Positions 9,815-21,487 of a DNA stretch of 64,000 nucleotides are shown piece by piece. The DNA is from Microcoleus sp. AS-A8. GTDB taxonomy: Bacteria > Cyanobacteriota > Cyanobacteriia > Cyanobacteriales > Coleofasciculaceae. The notes under the pieces were generated by a model that ran no database searches, was not told where the DNA came from, and saw nothing but the letters and a program-made list of their open reading frames with translations. The stretch's first letter is position 1; each line of letters opens with the position of its first letter. The position numbers and the translations under genes are program-made. The stretch is taken from NCBI GenBank assembly GCA_039962225.1, contig JAMPKV010000024.1, positions 30,773-94,772 of the forward strand, written 5' to 3'.

Positions 9815-12703
9815 ATGTATACCGAACTGCGATCGCTTTATGAGTACCAAGTTGGGGGAAGCCTGCCACTAGAAGCCCCTACCTATGTGACGAGGCAGGC
9901 TGATGCTGATTTATATCGAGGCGTGAAGGCAGGGCAGTTTTGTTATGTCCTCAACTCGCGACAGACGGGAAAATCTAGCTTGCGGGTGCGAACAATGCAG
10001 CGATTGCAAGCAGAAGGGATGATCTGTGCGGTTGTTGACTTGACCGCCATTGGTAATCAGAATATTCCTGCTGACCAGTGGTATGCGGGGGTAACTTACA
10101 CCTTAGCCAGCAGTTTCAATCTGTTAGATCAGGTTGATATTGGCACCTGGTGGTGCGATCGCGAATTTCTCCCCCCCGTGCAACGGTTGAGTGAATTTAT
10201 CCGAGAGGTATTGTTCAAAAAAATTCATCGAAATCTAGCTATTTTTGTGGATGAAATTGATAGTGTTTTAGCCCTCGATTTTCCTATTAATGATTTCTTT
10301 TCCTTAATTCGCTCATGCTACAACAATCGTGCTGAACACCCAGAATACAAGCGATTAAATTGGATTTTATTGGGCGTGGCAAACCCCTCGAATTTGATTG
10401 ATTCTGCACCCAACAGTACACCGTTTAATATTGGTTGTGCTATCGAATTAACGGAATTTAAACAACACCAACTCCAACCTCTATCTCAAGGTTTGGTGGA
10501 CATAACACCCAACCCGGATGCTGCCATCCAAGAGGTGTTGAATTGGACAGGGGGTCAGCCGTTTTTGACTCAAAAGCTGTGTAAACTCATTCTTCAGGAA
10601 GCAGGAGTTAGGAGTCAGGAGTCAGGGGCATTTTTAAGTGATTCACAATCCCAAATGCCAAATCCAAAATCCCAAATTGCGGAGTGGATTGAAAACTTAG
10701 TGCGATCGCATGTGCTGGAAAACTGGGAAATGACGGATGAGCCAGAGCATCTGAGAACAATACGCAATCGTCTACTTAAAAGTGGATGGCGTATTCTCGG
10801 ACTCCTGGGACTTTATCAAGAAATTTTGCAACAAGGGGAAGTACCAGCCAATGATAGTGCAGAGCAAGTTGAGTTGCGCCTGTCAGGGTTAGTTGTGAAA
10901 CAGGAGGGAAAGTTAAAGGTTTATAACCGTATATACCAGTCAGTTTTTAATCTTAGTTGGGTTGAGAAAACATTAGCGAATTGGCGACATTATGATTCAT
11001 CATTGATAGCATGGAAAGCATCAAATCGAAAAAATGAATCATATTTTTTAAGCGAACCAATATTACAAGATGCTTTAGCCTGGGCAACAGATAAAAGCTT
11101 AAGCGATCGCGATGAGCAATTTTTGACAGCCAGCCAACAAAAGGCGAATCGAATACTCACTCCAGAAGAGGAAAGTTTAAGGGAGAGATTATTTGCCTCA
11201 CACAGCACTAAGAGTTCTGCATCAAGATACTGGACATTGGTTAGCCTGGATGCGGCAGGGAAACACAGAATCCAAGAAATAGCTTCAGCTAAAGCGTTTT
11301 TCCTCGCCTCATTTCCAGAGTTTGCCACTCGCCGTGAAGTACCCCATAGCCAGATTCAGTATCAACTCTTGTCCTGGATGAGAGAAACAACGGAAGCAGA
11401 AAAAGACCTAATAGGTACACAAACAGCCAGCCGACGAGACAACAACGAAACCAGTAGGAGTGTTTTAGCACAACGTTGTCTGCAATGCTTTATCTCTAGC
11501 CAAATCGAGCGGGTTTGCCTGAAGCTAGAAGGGCAGTTTGGCACTCAGCACGGCTTTACTTGTAGTGATTTATTATGCTTTGTTTTAGATGAGCAGGACA
11601 CAAGGCAACCGAGAGGCAAAACAACCGCTACCTTAAATCTTTACCAATCTCTGTCCCAGGAAATCTTGCAAAAGTTTGACCCACAGCAGAGCAGTTTAGC
11701 CACCTGGACAACCCGACTGGTGAAGCATCATCGAGAACTGAATCAGTTTTTGCTCGAACATGGAGTTTATCTGATTAGTGATTGGGCAATTCTCAACGAT
11801 ACCACCACTAAACAACTTGAGCGTATTTTTTCCCAGTTTTACTGCCTAACTTCGCTGGAAATCGAGCAAGCCAAGCTTCTGCTCGAAAGCTACCATGCCG
11901 TCTATCGAGTTCAACGCTTAAAGCAACGTCAATCCGGAATTAAGGGACAGTGTGCGCCACTCACGACAGAACAACTCCAGCAAATTGCTCAACGCTTTTC
12001 CTACCAAACCAGTAAGCTACTTCGTCCCGAAACATTGTTGACAAAACTGCACAATATGGCGTCTCACCTGAGAAATTACCGGATTCACGTTCGAGGGGGT
12101 TTTCTACCAACAAAACCTATTGATGTCTCGATGGCTCCTAATTCCTCTCATGCTACAACTGAGCGCCTTCTCCTACATAGTTTGATAGATGACCGAAATA
12201 CGATCGATTTGGAAACCGAGTTTTTGGATTCCTATCGCCAACAATTTCTTGCTTGTTTAGACCACGCCATTGCAGATATCACTGAACAACGAGTCAGGAA
12301 ACTACAGCGTAAAGACCCGGAAAAAGCCCAAAAATTTCTCACCGCCTTAAAGCTATTTCACGGACGGGGTAAGTCAATGGGGGAAATAGCCAAACAAGTG
12401 AATCTAAACGCTCAGTTTCATGTCTCCCGCCTGCTCCAACTCAAATCTTTTCGGGCTGATATCCAACAGCAGTTTTTGATATTATTGCGCGATCGCGTCA
12501 TTAACACCGCCAAAGTCTATACTGACCCAGAACGCCTCCAATCTCTTAGTCAACAGATTGAAGAAGCCCTAGAAGAACAAGTTACGAAGGTCATTGAAGA
12601 CGCCGCAACAGAAGCGAGTATACCAACTGGTACCAAAAATCAAACCCTATCCACCAGTCTTTTCAGCGAGAGACTTTGCCGCTACCTTGATAGGTTGAAA
12701 TAA
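9815..12703 (+). CDS. AAA-like ATPase fused to a sigma-factor-like C-terminal module
   Basis: The ATG at 9815 follows AGGAG at 804-808 by six bases; an out-of-frame ATG sits four bases earlier. Residues 1-400 are an AAA-like domain (NSRQTGKSS near 47, IFVDEIDSV near 142, [13 protein letters not shown]) closely related to the gene at 1-1932. Residues about 540-962 contain FDPQQSSLATWTTRLVKHHR, SDWAILNDT, LLESYHAVYR and near the end GKSMGEIAKQVNLNAQFHVS, reminiscent of sigma-70 regions 2 and 4. I treat the sigma relation as inference; the module is a cyanobacterial family of unknown function. It directly follows the TIR-AAA gene, suggesting a two-protein system linking sensing to transcription. 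Confidence 0.8.
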   Translation: MYTELRSLYEYQVGGSLPLEAPTYVTRQADADLYRGVKAGQFCYVLNSRQTGKSSLRVRTMQRLQAEGMICAVVDLTAIGNQNIPADQWYAGVTYTLASSFNLLDQVDIGTWWCDREFLPPVQRLSEFIREVLFKKIHRNLAIFVDEIDSVLALDFPINDFFSLIRSCYNNRAEHPEYKRLNWILLGVANPSNLIDSAPNSTPFNIGCAIELTEFKQHQLQPLSQGLVDITPNPDAAIQEVLNWTGGQPFLTQKLCKLILQEAGVRSQESGAFLSDSQSQMPNPKSQIAEWIENLVRSHVLENWEMTDEPEHLRTIRNRLLKSGWRILGLLGLYQEILQQGEVPANDSAEQVELRLSGLVVKQEGKLKVYNRIYQSVFNLSWVEKTLANWRHYDSSLIAWKASNRKNESYFLSEPILQDALAWATDKSLSDRDEQFLTASQQKANRILTPEEESLRERLFASHSTKSSASRYWTLVSLDAAGKHRIQEIASAKAFFLASFPEFATRREVPHSQIQYQLLSWMRETTEAEKDLIGTQTASRRDNNETSRSVLAQRCLQCFISSQIERVCLKLEGQFGTQHGFTCSDLLCFVLDEQDTRQPRGKTTATLNLYQSLSQEILQKFDPQQSSLATWTTRLVKHHRELNQFLLEHGVYLISDWAILNDTTTKQLERIFSQFYCLTSLEIEQAKLLLESYHAVYRVQRLKQRQSGIKGQCAPLTTEQLQQIAQRFSYQTSKLLRPETLLTKLHNMASHLRNYRIHVRGGFLPTKPIDVSMAPNSSHATTERLLLHSLIDDRNTIDLETEFLDSYRQQFLACLDHAIADITEQRVRKLQRKDPEKAQKFLTALKLFHGRGKSMGEIAKQVNLNAQFHVSRLLQLKSFRADIQQQFLILLRDRVINTAKVYTDPERLQSLSQQIEEALEEQVTKVIEDAATEASIPTGTKNQTLSTSLFSERLCRYLDRLK

Positions 12704-12852
12704 TTTTCAACAAATGTAGGATACTGCCCTGCGGTCTTTTAGCCGTTGACTTCTCCTCACCCAAGTTTTTTGATAAGTTTAAAGGTAAAGGAGAGCCAAT
12801 CCTTTCATGCTGTTGGTTCTGGCTTCCCTGAGCAAAAGCGAGAGGATGATCT

Positions 12853-13074
12853 ATGGTTACGTCCGTTCAATACTCTATAGAGGCTATCAAGGATGAAGCG
12901 CGTCAACTCATCAGTAAGGGACTTGTGGCGCGAGAACAACCCATTTATACCCTCTGCCAATACATTCCTGCCCGTAAATGGGTTTGTGTTGAGTGCGAAC
13001 TAGAAAAGAATAACCTTTTGTTAAGAGATCCCATCATTGACCTACTGGGTCGCGAAGGATGGGAAGTCGGCTAA
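12853..13074 (+). CDS. DUF4327 family protein
   Basis: A 73-residue protein with YSIEAIKDEARQLISKG, QPIYTLCQYIPARKWVCVEC and DPIIDLLGREGW, which matches the small cyanobacterial DUF4327 family nearly end to end. Two cysteines in WVCVEC could bind metal, but no function is known. The ATG at 12853 is the natural start. It stands alone before the long leader of the poly-HAMP kinase. Confidence 0.85.
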   Translation: MVTSVQYSIEAIKDEARQLISKGLVAREQPIYTLCQYIPARKWVCVECELEKNNLLLRDPIIDLLGREGWEVG

Positions 13075-13740
13075 ATGACTGATGAACGTATCTAGCGACG
13101 GGTTCAATATTATACAATAAATCTTAAATCTGTATGCTGCCTTACTTAAACGGGACGGGAGCATCCCATTTTTGCAAATATCTTTTTTTGTCTCAGTATT
13201 ATCCCCCTTGTCTTCCTTGTCCCTTATCAAAACTGTTGATGCAACTTTGGGATGCACCCAACGGGGCTGGACGAAAAACAGGGTGGACAACTGCCATTTT
13301 CCTCCGTACCCTGGCAAGGAAGTGAATTGCTGATTGAACGAGTTATGGGTGAGTTGCATCTCTCTTAGGAGGGATATTGTATTGGCCTTACCTCGGTAGA
13401 TAATTTAAACAACTGGACTACTGCCAAAGACACGAACGGTTACACTAAAAAGACTTATAGAAAAAGTTATTCATTTTCCATCCTAGGGACACGGAATGTC
13501 GTGTCGATTTAGCCTTTAGTTGGGATACTTTAGGTTTTCTAAGCCTCTCAACTCATAAAGGTTTCCTGGCTGAGTTAGTCACCCTTAAAGGAAGAGGCTG
13601 GTTTTCAGCATTCACGCTTTTCCTGGCGAGATGCAATTGCCCTCATCTAATTCATAGCTTTAGGAACCTTCCAAACGCCCCGATCCCCGCCGGGTGTTCA
13701 CTTTGCTCCGAAAACGACATCAGTACTATTGGGACAGATT
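13075..13740. other. Long intergenic leader before the poly-HAMP kinase
   Basis: About 666 bases with only weak ORFs in both directions and no recognised RNA. The length suggests a long 5' leader or distal promoter for the kinase operon, but no specific element was identified. Confidence 0.4.
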
Positions 13741-16700
13741 ATGGCAACTGCACAAGCGCCTCAACAAAATACAGAAGAACTCGATCTAAAACAGCTACTG
13801 AGAACATTGACCTCTGTTAAGAAAGGTAACTTCTCGGTACGGATGCCCATTGAGCAGACGGGCATGGCGGGCAAGATTGCCGATGCGCTCAACGATATTA
13901 TTGAGCGGAATGAACGGATGGCGGCAGAATTAGAGCGGATTAGTACGGTTGTCGGCAAAGAAGGCAAAATTACGCAGCGTGCCTCTTTGGGAAATGTTAC
14001 AGGTTCCTGGTCAGCGAGTATTGATTCCGTCAACGCCCTGATTACGGATTTAGTTCAACCTACCGCTGAAACGGCGCGTGTGATCCGGGCGGTGGCGAAA
14101 GGTGATTTATCCCAAACGATCGCAACTGAAATTGAAGGCAGACCCCTCAAGGGTGAGTTTCTCGCCACGGCGCAAGTTGTGAATACCATGGTGGCTCAGC
14201 TTTCGTCCTTTTCCTCAGAAGTAACCAGGGTGGCGCGAGAAGTGGGGACGGAAGGGAAACTGGGCGTTCAGGCAGAAGTGCAAGGAGTTGCCGGTACCTG
14301 GAAAGATTTAACCGATAACGTCAACTTGATGGCGGGCAACCTCACCGCCCAAGTGCGGAATATTGCGGAAGTGGCAACGGCGATCGCCAACGGCGACCTC
14401 TCCAAGAAAATCACCGTTGATGTCAAAGGCGAGATTCTCGAACTCAAGAATACCATGAACATCATGGTAGACCAGCTCAACTCCTTTGCCTCAGAAGTAA
14501 CCAGGGTGGCGCGAGAAGTGGGTACCGAAGGCAAGCTGGGTGTGCAAGCAGAAGTTCGAGGCGTTGCGGGTACGTGGAAAGACTTAACAGACTCAGTTAA
14601 CTTGATGGCGGGGAATCTTACCGCCCAGGTGCGAAATATTGCCGAAGTCACAACCGCCGTAGCCAATGGCGACCTCTCCAAGAAAATTACCGTTGATGTC
14701 AAAGGCGAAATTCTCGAACTGAAGAATACCGTCAACATCATGGTAGACCAGCTCAACTCCTTTGCGAGTGAGGTAACCAGGGTGGCGCGAGAGGTAGGCG
14801 CAGATGGGAAGTTAGGGGGTCAAGCGGAAGTTCGGGGCGTGGCGGGTACCTGGAAGGATTTGACCGATTCGGTGAATTTCATGGCGGGAAGTCTTACGGC
14901 TCAGGTGCGGAACATCGCGGAAGTGACAACAGCGGTGGCAAACGGCGACCTCTCGAAGAAAATTACCGTTGATGTGAAAGGGGAAATCTTAGAACTCAAA
15001 GATACCATTAATACGATGGTAGACCAGCTCAACTCCTTTGCCTCGGAAGTCACAAGGGTGGCGCGAGAAGTGGGTACGGAAGGCAAGTTGGGTGTGCAGG
15101 CGGAAGTGCGAGGTGTTGCAGGTACCTGGAAAGACCTCACCGACAGTGTAAACTCAATGGCCGGGAACCTCACCGGACAAGTGCGGAATATTGCCGAAGT
15201 TGCCACGGCAATTGCTAATGGTGACCTTTCCAAGAAAATTACCGCCGATGTGAAAGGGGAAATTTTGGAGCTGAAAAATACCATGAATATCATGGTGGAT
15301 CAGCTCAACTCCTTTGCGTCTGAAGTCACCAGGGTGGCGCGTGAAGTGGGCGCAGAAGGAAAGTTGGGGGGACAAGCCGAAGTGCGAGGCGTTGCCGGTA
15401 CCTGGAAGGATTTAACCGAATCGGTGAACTTCATGGCAGGAAGTCTTACCGCCCAAGTCCGGAATATTGCGGAAGTCACAACCGCAGTAGCAAATGGCGA
15501 CCTCTCCAAGAAAATTACTGTTGATGTGAAAGGGGAAATCTTAGAGCTGAAAAATACCATGAATATCATGGTGGATCAGCTCAATTCCTTTGCGTCTGAA
15601 GTCACAAGGGTGGCGCGTGAAGTGGGGAGTGAAGGCAAGCTGGGTGTCCAAGCGGAAGTGCGAGGCGTTGCCGGTACCTGGAAGGATTTGACCGATTCGG
15701 TGAACTCAATGGCGGGGAATCTCACCGCCCAAGTGCGGAATATTGCCGAAGTCACGACAGCGGTGGCGAATGGCGACCTCTCCAAGAAAATCACGGTGGA
15801 TGTGAAAGGGGAAATTTTAGAGCTGAAGAATACCATCAATATCATGGTGGATCAGCTTTCCTCCTTTGCCTCGGAGGTAACCCGAGTGGCGCGAGAGGTG
15901 GGGACGGAAGGAAAACTCGGTGTACAGGCGGAAGTGCGAGGCGTTGCCGGTACCTGGAAAGACTTAACGGACAATGTGAACTTGATGGCGGGGAATCTCA
16001 CCGGACAGGTGCGAAACATTGCCGAAGTAGCAACCGCGATCGCCAATGGTGACCTCTCGAAGAAAATCACGGTTCAGGTTAAAGGTGAGATTTTAGAGCT
16101 GAAGAACACCATCAATATCATGGTAGACCAGCTCAGTTCCTTTGCCTCGGAGGTGACCAGGGTGGCGCGAGAGGTGGGTTCGGAAGGGAAGTTGGGCGTT
16201 CAAGCCGATGTCCGGGGGGTAGCCGGTACCTGGAAAGATTTAACCGATTCGGTGAATTTCATGGCGGGTTCTCTGACATCCCAAGTGCGGAACATTGCCG
16301 CCGTGACGACGGCGGTGGCAAACGGCGACCTCTCCAAGAAAATCACCGTCGATGTCAAAGGCGAGATTTTGGAGTTGAAAAATACCGTGAATGTCATGGT
16401 AGATCAGCTCAACTCCTTTGCCTCTGAGGTCACAAGGGTAGCGCGAGAGGTGGGGACGGAAGGAAAATTAGGCGTCCAAGCGGAAGTGAAGGGGGTGGCC
16501 GGTACCTGGAAGGATTTAACCGATTCGGTGAACTTCATGGCGGGAAGTCTTACCGCCCAGGTGCGGAATATTGCCGAAGTCACGACGGCGGTGGCAAATG
16601 GCGACCTCTCCAAAAAAATCACCGTGGATGTGAAGGGCGAGATTTTGGAGTTGAAAAATACCATCAACACGATGGTAGACCAGCTCAACTCCTTTGCCTC

Positions 16701-19700
16701 GGAGGTAACGCGGGTGGCGCGAGAGGTGGGGACGGAAGGGAAATTAGGCGTCCAAGCTTACGTCCGGGGTGTGGGCGGAACCTGGAAGGATTTAACCGAT
16801 AACGTCAACTCAATGGCGGGGAATCTCACCGCCCAGGTGCGGAATATTGCCGAAGTCACGAAAGCGGTGGCGAATGGCGACCTCTCCAAGAAAATCACGG
16901 TTGATGTGAAAGGTGAGATTTTAGACCTGAAAAACACGATCAACGTCATGGTGGATCAGCTTTCCTCCTTTGCCTCAGAAGTCACAAGGGTGGCGCGAGA
17001 GGTGGGGACGGAAGGAAAATTAGGCGGTCAAGCCCATGTGACAGGTGTCGCAGGGACGTGGAAAGACCTCACCGACAGTGTGAACTCGATGGCCGGTAAC
17101 CTCACCGCGCAAGTGCGAGGCATTGCCAAAATCGTCACGGCGGTGGCGAATGGGGACTTGAAGCGGAAACTGATGCTGGATGCTAAGGGGGAAATTGAAA
17201 CCTTAGCCGATACGATCAACGAGATGATTGATACCCTAGCCACCTTTGCCGACCAAGTCACCACCGTGGCGCGGGAAGTGGGGATTGAAGGGAAACTGGG
17301 TGGACAAGCCAAGGTGCCGGGGGCGGCGGGAACGTGGCGAGATTTGACGGATAACGTGAACGAACTGGCGGCAACTCTTACCACCCAGTTACGGGCGATC
17401 GCAGAAGTGGCGATCGCGGTAACTAAGGGAGACTTGACGCGATCAATTGCCGTGGAGGCGCAGGGTGAAGTCGCTGTCCTCAAAGACAACATCAACCAGA
17501 TGATTGCCAACCTGCGGGAAACCACGCAGAAGAACACCGAGCAAGACTGGTTGAAAACCAACCTCGCTAAGTTTACGCGAATGCTGCAAGGGCAGCGTGA
17601 TTTGGAAACGGTTTCCAAACTCATCTTGTCCGAACTGACCCCCTTGGTGGGTGCCCAGCACGGTGTGTTCTACATTATGGACGGGGTGGACCATCAGCCA
17701 CTGCTGAAGCTGTTGAGCAGCTACGCTTACCGGGAACGCAAGCATCTGGCGAACCGCTTCCAATTGGGAGAAGGGTTAGTGGGGCAATGCGCCTTGGAAA
17801 AGGAACGCATCTTACTCACCGAACTTCCGGATGACTATATCAAAATCAGCTCTGGCTTGGGAGAATCTGCGCCGCGCAATGCGGTTGTCTTACCGGTGCT
17901 GTTTGAGGGAATGGTGACGGCAGTAATTGAACTGGCCTCGTTTAGACGCTTTAATGAGATTCATTTGACGTTCTTCGATCAACTCACCGAAAGTATTGCG
18001 ATCGTCCTAAACACCATTGCCGCAAGTATGCGTACAGAGGAGTTGCTCAAACAGTCCCAGTCCCTCACCGAAGAACTGCAAGCCCAGCAAAAAGAACTCA
18101 CCCAAACCAACAAGCGCCTCGAACAACAAGCCCAATCCCTCAAAGCGTCTGAGGAACTGCTCAAGAGCCAGCAGGAAGAGTTACAACAAACCAACGAAGA
18201 ACTCGAAGAGCGTTCGGAGTTGTTAGCCCTGCAAAACCGAGAAGTTGAGCGCAAAAATCATGAAATTGAACAGGCACGGCAGGCGATCGAAGAAAAGGCG
18301 GAACAACTGGCGCTAACGTCTAAGTACAAGTCGGAATTCCTCGCGAATATGTCCCACGAGTTGCGGACACCGCTCAACAGCCTGTTAATTCTGGCAAGAT
18401 TGCTCTCGGATAACACCGAGAAGAATTTGTCGGATAAGCAAGTGGAATATGCCCGAACCATTCATTCGGCGGGTACCGACCTACTGACTCTAATTAATGA
18501 CATTTTGGATCTGGCCAAAATTGAATCGGGCACCATGGGCGTTGAGATTGACCAGATGCGTTTTAGCGACCTAGCCACTCACATGGAACGCACCTTCCGC
18601 CAAGTTGCACAGGATAAGAAACTCGATTTCGCCCTAGAATTCGACTCCAGTCTGCCACGAGCCATTTATACCGACTCGAAGCGCTTGCAACAAGTCTTAA
18701 AAAATCTTCTCGCCAATGCCTTTAAGTTCACGGCTCAAGGGCAAATCAACTTGCGGGCTACCATCGCCAATCAGGGATGGAGTGTGACTCAGGATGTCTT
18801 GAATCGTGCCGCTACGGTGATTGCCTTCTCGGTGAGCGATACAGGTATTGGCATTCCCCTGGATAAGCAGAAGGTGATTTTTGAAGCGTTTCAGCAAGCC
18901 GATGGCTCTACCAGCCGGAAATACGGGGGTACGGGTTTGGGCTTGTCCATTAGCCGTGAAATCGCTCGACTGCTGGGCGGAGAAATAACTCTGGTGAGTA
19001 GCCCCGGTCAAGGAAGTACGTTTACTCTTTACCTTCCTGATTCCTACCAAGGAGGAACCGATGGGACAATGGCGCGAGGCGGCTTGACAGCACAAGGAAA
19101 CGGCTGGAATTCCCCGCAACAAAGGGGAGAAGGGGAACTCTCCCCACCGCAGACGGCGAATATTCCGGCCTCTATGCTGCCTCCCGCTCCAGTTTCCCCG
19201 GTTTCCCCAGCGTCCTCTCCCGCGTTGCCTTCGTCTTCGCCAGCCATTTCTTATCTGTCAACATCGCTACCGCAGCAGGACGGGGTCGCATCCATTGCCG
19301 ATGACCGGGAGAATATCCAACCGGGCGATCGCGTACTCTTGATTATCGAAGATGACCTCAAATTTGCTCGTATCCTGTTAGATATGGCACGGCAACAGGG
19401 CTTTAAGGTGCTGGTGGCGGCTCGCAGTGATATCGGTCTAGCGATGGCGCGGGAATATCAGCCGAATGCCATCACTCTGGATATTCAGTTGCCCGGAATG
19501 GATGGTTGGATGGTACTCGATCGCTTAAAGCATGACCCGAATACGCGTCATATTCCCGTACATATCCTCACCGTTGAGGAGGGACGACAACGGGGTCTGC
19601 AATTGGGCGCGATCGCATATTTACAAAAACCGATCAACCCCGATACGTTGCTCGAAGCCATCTCTGGCATTAAGACTTTTGTGGAGCGTCCCGTCAAAAA

Positions 19701-20499
19701 CCTGTTGGTGGTGGAAGACAATGAGACGCAACGCAATAGTATTGTGGAGCTGATTGGTAACCATGATGTGTGTACAACGGCTGTGGGAACCGGTGCAGAT
19801 GCGCTAGCGACTCTACAGTCAGGGCGGTTTGATTGCATTGTCCTGGATTTGGGGCTGCCGGATATGACCGGGTTTGAACTGATTGAGCAGATTAAGCAAG
19901 AACCGGGTCTTTCCCAGTTGCCGATTATCATTTATACCGGCAAAGAACTAACGCGAACCGAAGAAGCGGAACTCAAACGCATCGCAGAAACCATCATTAT
20001 CAAAGATGTGCGATCGCCAGAGCGCCTGTTGGATGAAACCGCCCTATTCTTGCACCGGGTTCAGCGTCACTTGCCAGAGCCAAAGCAGCAGATGTTGGAA
20101 CAACTCTATCAATCCGACCCTGTCCTCGCTGGGAAGAAGGTGATGATCGTAGATGACGATATGCGTAACATCTTTGCCTTGACGAGTATGTTAGAGCATC
20201 ATCACATGCAAATCTCCTATGCCGAAAACGGCAGGGATGGCTTAGCGCTGTTACAACAGACTCCGGATATCGATGTCATTCTGATGGATGTGATGATGCC
20301 CGAAATGGATGGGTATGAAACGATGCGGGCTATCCGTAATATCAGTCAATTTGCCTCTTTGCCGATAATTGCCCTCACCGCCAAAGCGATGAAGGGCGAT
20401 CGCGAAAAGTGCATTGAAGCTGGAGCGTCGGATTATATCACCAAACCCGTGGATTCTGAACAATTACTCTCCCTGTTGCGCGTCTGGCTCTATCGCTAG
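13741..20499 (+). CDS. Poly-HAMP hybrid histidine kinase with GAF and three receiver domains
   Basis: About 2,252 residues. After a divergent first copy, roughly twelve tandem 92-residue units (276 bp each) carry [29 protein letters not shown] and [16 protein letters not shown]; this is the poly-HAMP layout known from fungal Nik1-type osmosensing kinases. Then come a GAF domain (about 1285-1430), a coiled coil, HisKA ([10 protein letters not shown], phospho-His about 1539), an ATPase domain with DTGIGIP and [10 protein letters not shown], and three receivers ([33 protein letters not shown]). No membrane segment is seen, so it is probably cytosolic. I prefer the ATG at 13741 to the TTG at 13729. 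CheR, CheB and a second hybrid kinase follow. Confidence 0.92.
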   Translation: MATAQAPQQNTEELDLKQLLRTLTSVKKGNFSVRMPIEQTGMAGKIADALNDIIERNERMAAELERISTVVGKEGKITQRASLGNVTGSWSASIDSVNALITDLVQPTAETARVIRAVAKGDLSQTIATEIEGRPLKGEFLATAQVVNTMVAQLSSFSSEVTRVAREVGTEGKLGVQAEVQGVAGTWKDLTDNVNLMAGNLTAQVRNIAEVATAIANGDLSKKITVDVKGEILELKNTMNIMVDQLNSFASEVTRVAREVGTEGKLGVQAEVRGVAGTWKDLTDSVNLMAGNLTAQVRNIAEVTTAVANGDLSKKITVDVKGEILELKNTVNIMVDQLNSFASEVTRVAREVGADGKLGGQAEVRGVAGTWKDLTDSVNFMAGSLTAQVRNIAEVTTAVANGDLSKKITVDVKGEILELKDTINTMVDQLNSFASEVTRVAREVGTEGKLGVQAEVRGVAGTWKDLTDSVNSMAGNLTGQVRNIAEVATAIANGDLSKKITADVKGEILELKNTMNIMVDQLNSFASEVTRVAREVGAEGKLGGQAEVRGVAGTWKDLTESVNFMAGSLTAQVRNIAEVTTAVANGDLSKKITVDVKGEILELKNTMNIMVDQLNSFASEVTRVAREVGSEGKLGVQAEVRGVAGTWKDLTDSVNSMAGNLTAQVRNIAEVTTAVANGDLSKKITVDVKGEILELKNTINIMVDQLSSFASEVTRVAREVGTEGKLGVQAEVRGVAGTWKDLTDNVNLMAGNLTGQVRNIAEVATAIANGDLSKKITVQVKGEILELKNTINIMVDQLSSFASEVTRVAREVGSEGKLGVQADVRGVAGTWKDLTDSVNFMAGSLTSQVRNIAAVTTAVANGDLSKKITVDVKGEILELKNTVNVMVDQLNSFASEVTRVAREVGTEGKLGVQAEVKGVAGTWKDLTDSVNFMAGSLTAQVRNIAEVTTAVANGDLSKKITVDVKGEILELKNTINTMVDQLNSFASEVTRVAREVGTEGKLGVQAYVRGVGGTWKDLTDNVNSMAGNLTAQVRNIAEVTKAVANGDLSKKITVDVKGEILDLKNTINVMVDQLSSFASEVTRVAREVGTEGKLGGQAHVTGVAGTWKDLTDSVNSMAGNLTAQVRGIAKIVTAVANGDLKRKLMLDAKGEIETLADTINEMIDTLATFADQVTTVAREVGIEGKLGGQAKVPGAAGTWRDLTDNVNELAATLTTQLRAIAEVAIAVTKGDLTRSIAVEAQGEVAVLKDNINQMIANLRETTQKNTEQDWLKTNLAKFTRMLQGQRDLETVSKLILSELTPLVGAQHGVFYIMDGVDHQPLLKLLSSYAYRERKHLANRFQLGEGLVGQCALEKERILLTELPDDYIKISSGLGESAPRNAVVLPVLFEGMVTAVIELASFRRFNEIHLTFFDQLTESIAIVLNTIAASMRTEELLKQSQSLTEELQAQQKELTQTNKRLEQQAQSLKASEELLKSQQEELQQTNEELEERSELLALQNREVERKNHEIEQARQAIEEKAEQLALTSKYKSEFLANMSHELRTPLNSLLILARLLSDNTEKNLSDKQVEYARTIHSAGTDLLTLINDILDLAKIESGTMGVEIDQMRFSDLATHMERTFRQVAQDKKLDFALEFDSSLPRAIYTDSKRLQQVLKNLLANAFKFTAQGQINLRATIANQGWSVTQDVLNRAATVIAFSVSDTGIGIPLDKQKVIFEAFQQADGSTSRKYGGTGLGLSISREIARLLGGEITLVSSPGQGSTFTLYLPDSYQGGTDGTMARGGLTAQGNGWNSPQQRGEGELSPPQTANIPASMLPPAPVSPVSPASSPALPSSSPAISYLSTSLPQQDGVASIADDRENIQPGDRVLLIIEDDLKFARILLDMARQQGFKVLVAARSDIGLAMAREYQPNAITLDIQLPGMDGWMVLDRLKHDPNTRHIPVHILTVEEGRQRGLQLGAIAYLQKPINPDTLLEAISGIKTFVERPVKNLLVVEDNETQRNSIVELIGNHDVCTTAVGTGADALATLQSGRFDCIVLDLGLPDMTGFELIEQIKQEPGLSQLPIIIYTGKELTRTEEAELKRIAETIIIKDVRSPERLLDETALFLHRVQRHLPEPKQQMLEQLYQSDPVLAGKKVMIVDDDMRNIFALTSMLEHHHMQISYAENGRDGLALLQQTPDIDVILMDVMMPEMDGYETMRAIRNISQFASLPIIALTAKAMKGDREKCIEAGASDYITKPVDSEQLLSLLRVWLYR
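14218..17400 (+). repeat. 276-bp in-frame tandem repeats encoding HAMP units
   Basis: Near-identical units (GGTGGCGCGAGAGGTGGG, GGTACCTGGAAAGA, GGCGACCTCTCCAAGAAAAT) recur every 276 bases about twelve times. The high nucleotide identity indicates recent duplication or gene conversion and makes unit number likely to vary. Confidence 0.9.
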
Positions 20500-20542
20500 G
20501 GACTTTTGGACAGGGGTGAAAAAAAGTATGTAGTTAAGAAGG

Positions 20543-21487
20543 ATGATAGCGGAGTACGGCGCAGCCCAGGAGCATTACACGACTTCATCCTTCAACGTTT
20601 ACGTTTCATCGCTTACCCTGTCTTGTCACAAGCAAATGCCTGTCCCCTACTATAATCCTGTCCAAAAAAAGGACGAACTCGAACTCATCGAAATTCAGCT
20701 ATTCTTAGAAGCCCTTTTTCGTTACTACGGGTTCGATTTTCGCAATTATGCTCTCGCCTCCCTCAAGCGCCGCATCTGGAATGCTATCCGGGCAGAGCAA
20801 TTAACCAGCGTTTCGGGACTACAAGAGAAGGTGCTGCATGACGTTGGCTGTTTGGAGCGATTTCTTCTGGGTCTGTCGGTCAATGTAACCTCCATGTTCC
20901 GCGACCCCAGTTTTTACATGGCTTTCCGCCAGCAAGTCGTACCGATTTTACGCACCTACCCGTTCCTTCGCATCTGGCACGCTGGATGCTCCACGGGAGA
21001 AGAGGTGTATTCTATGGCGATTCTTTTAGAAGAAGAAGGATTATACCATCGTTGCCGAATTTATGCAACCGATATGAATGAGATGGTTTTAAAACAGGCT
21101 AAAATCGGCGTATATTCCATGAAATCAATGCAAGAGTACACCCAGAACTATCTCCAATCTGGGGGGAAGCAATCTTTCTCTCAATACTACACAGCCGCTT
21201 ATGAACACGCGATGATTCGCTCCTCACTGAAAGAAAATATCATCTTTTCTCAACATAATCTAGCGATAGATGGATCTTTTAATGAATTTAATGTCATATT
21301 GTGTCGGAACGTCCTTATATATTTCAATCAATCGCTCCAAGAGCGAGTACACAAGTTATTGTATGAAAGCATTAGTCGATTCGGCATCCTAGGGTTAGGA
21401 CGCCAAGAGTCGCTGAAATTCACCCCCCACGAACAACAGTATGAGGCGTTAGATAAGCGTGAGAAGCTTTACCGCAGGATTGGGTAG
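20543..21487 (+). CDS. cheR: CheR-type protein-glutamate O-methyltransferase
   Basis: CheR methylates glutamates of chemoreceptor-like signalling helices using SAM. The protein shows the N-terminal helical domain (FRNYALASLKRRI, SVNVTSMFRDPSFY), the SAM-binding IWHAGCSTGEEVYSMA, YATDMNE, and NVILCRNVLIYFN. Up to 314 residues from the ATG at 20543; an internal ATG at 20636 (MPVPYY) fits the usual CheR length (about 270-280) better, and the upstream SD is too close to the first ATG. It lies 43 bases after the poly-HAMP kinase on the same strand. No chemoreceptor, CheA or CheW is nearby, so it probably acts on or with the kinases. Confidence 0.88.
   Translation: MIAEYGAAQEHYTTSSFNVYVSSLTLSCHKQMPVPYYNPVQKKDELELIEIQLFLEALFRYYGFDFRNYALASLKRRIWNAIRAEQLTSVSGLQEKVLHDVGCLERFLLGLSVNVTSMFRDPSFYMAFRQQVVPILRTYPFLRIWHAGCSTGEEVYSMAILLEEEGLYHRCRIYATDMNEMVLKQAKIGVYSMKSMQEYTQNYLQSGGKQSFSQYYTAAYEHAMIRSSLKENIIFSQHNLAIDGSFNEFNVILCRNVLIYFNQSLQERVHKLLYESISRFGILGLGRQESLKFTPHEQQYEALDKREKLYRRIG

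Noticed and set aside
13761..17624. Many long minus-strand ORFs opposite the poly-HAMP kinase
   Set aside because: They recur with the 276-bp period and have low-complexity Ser/Pro-rich products; they are shadows of the repeated plus-strand gene.
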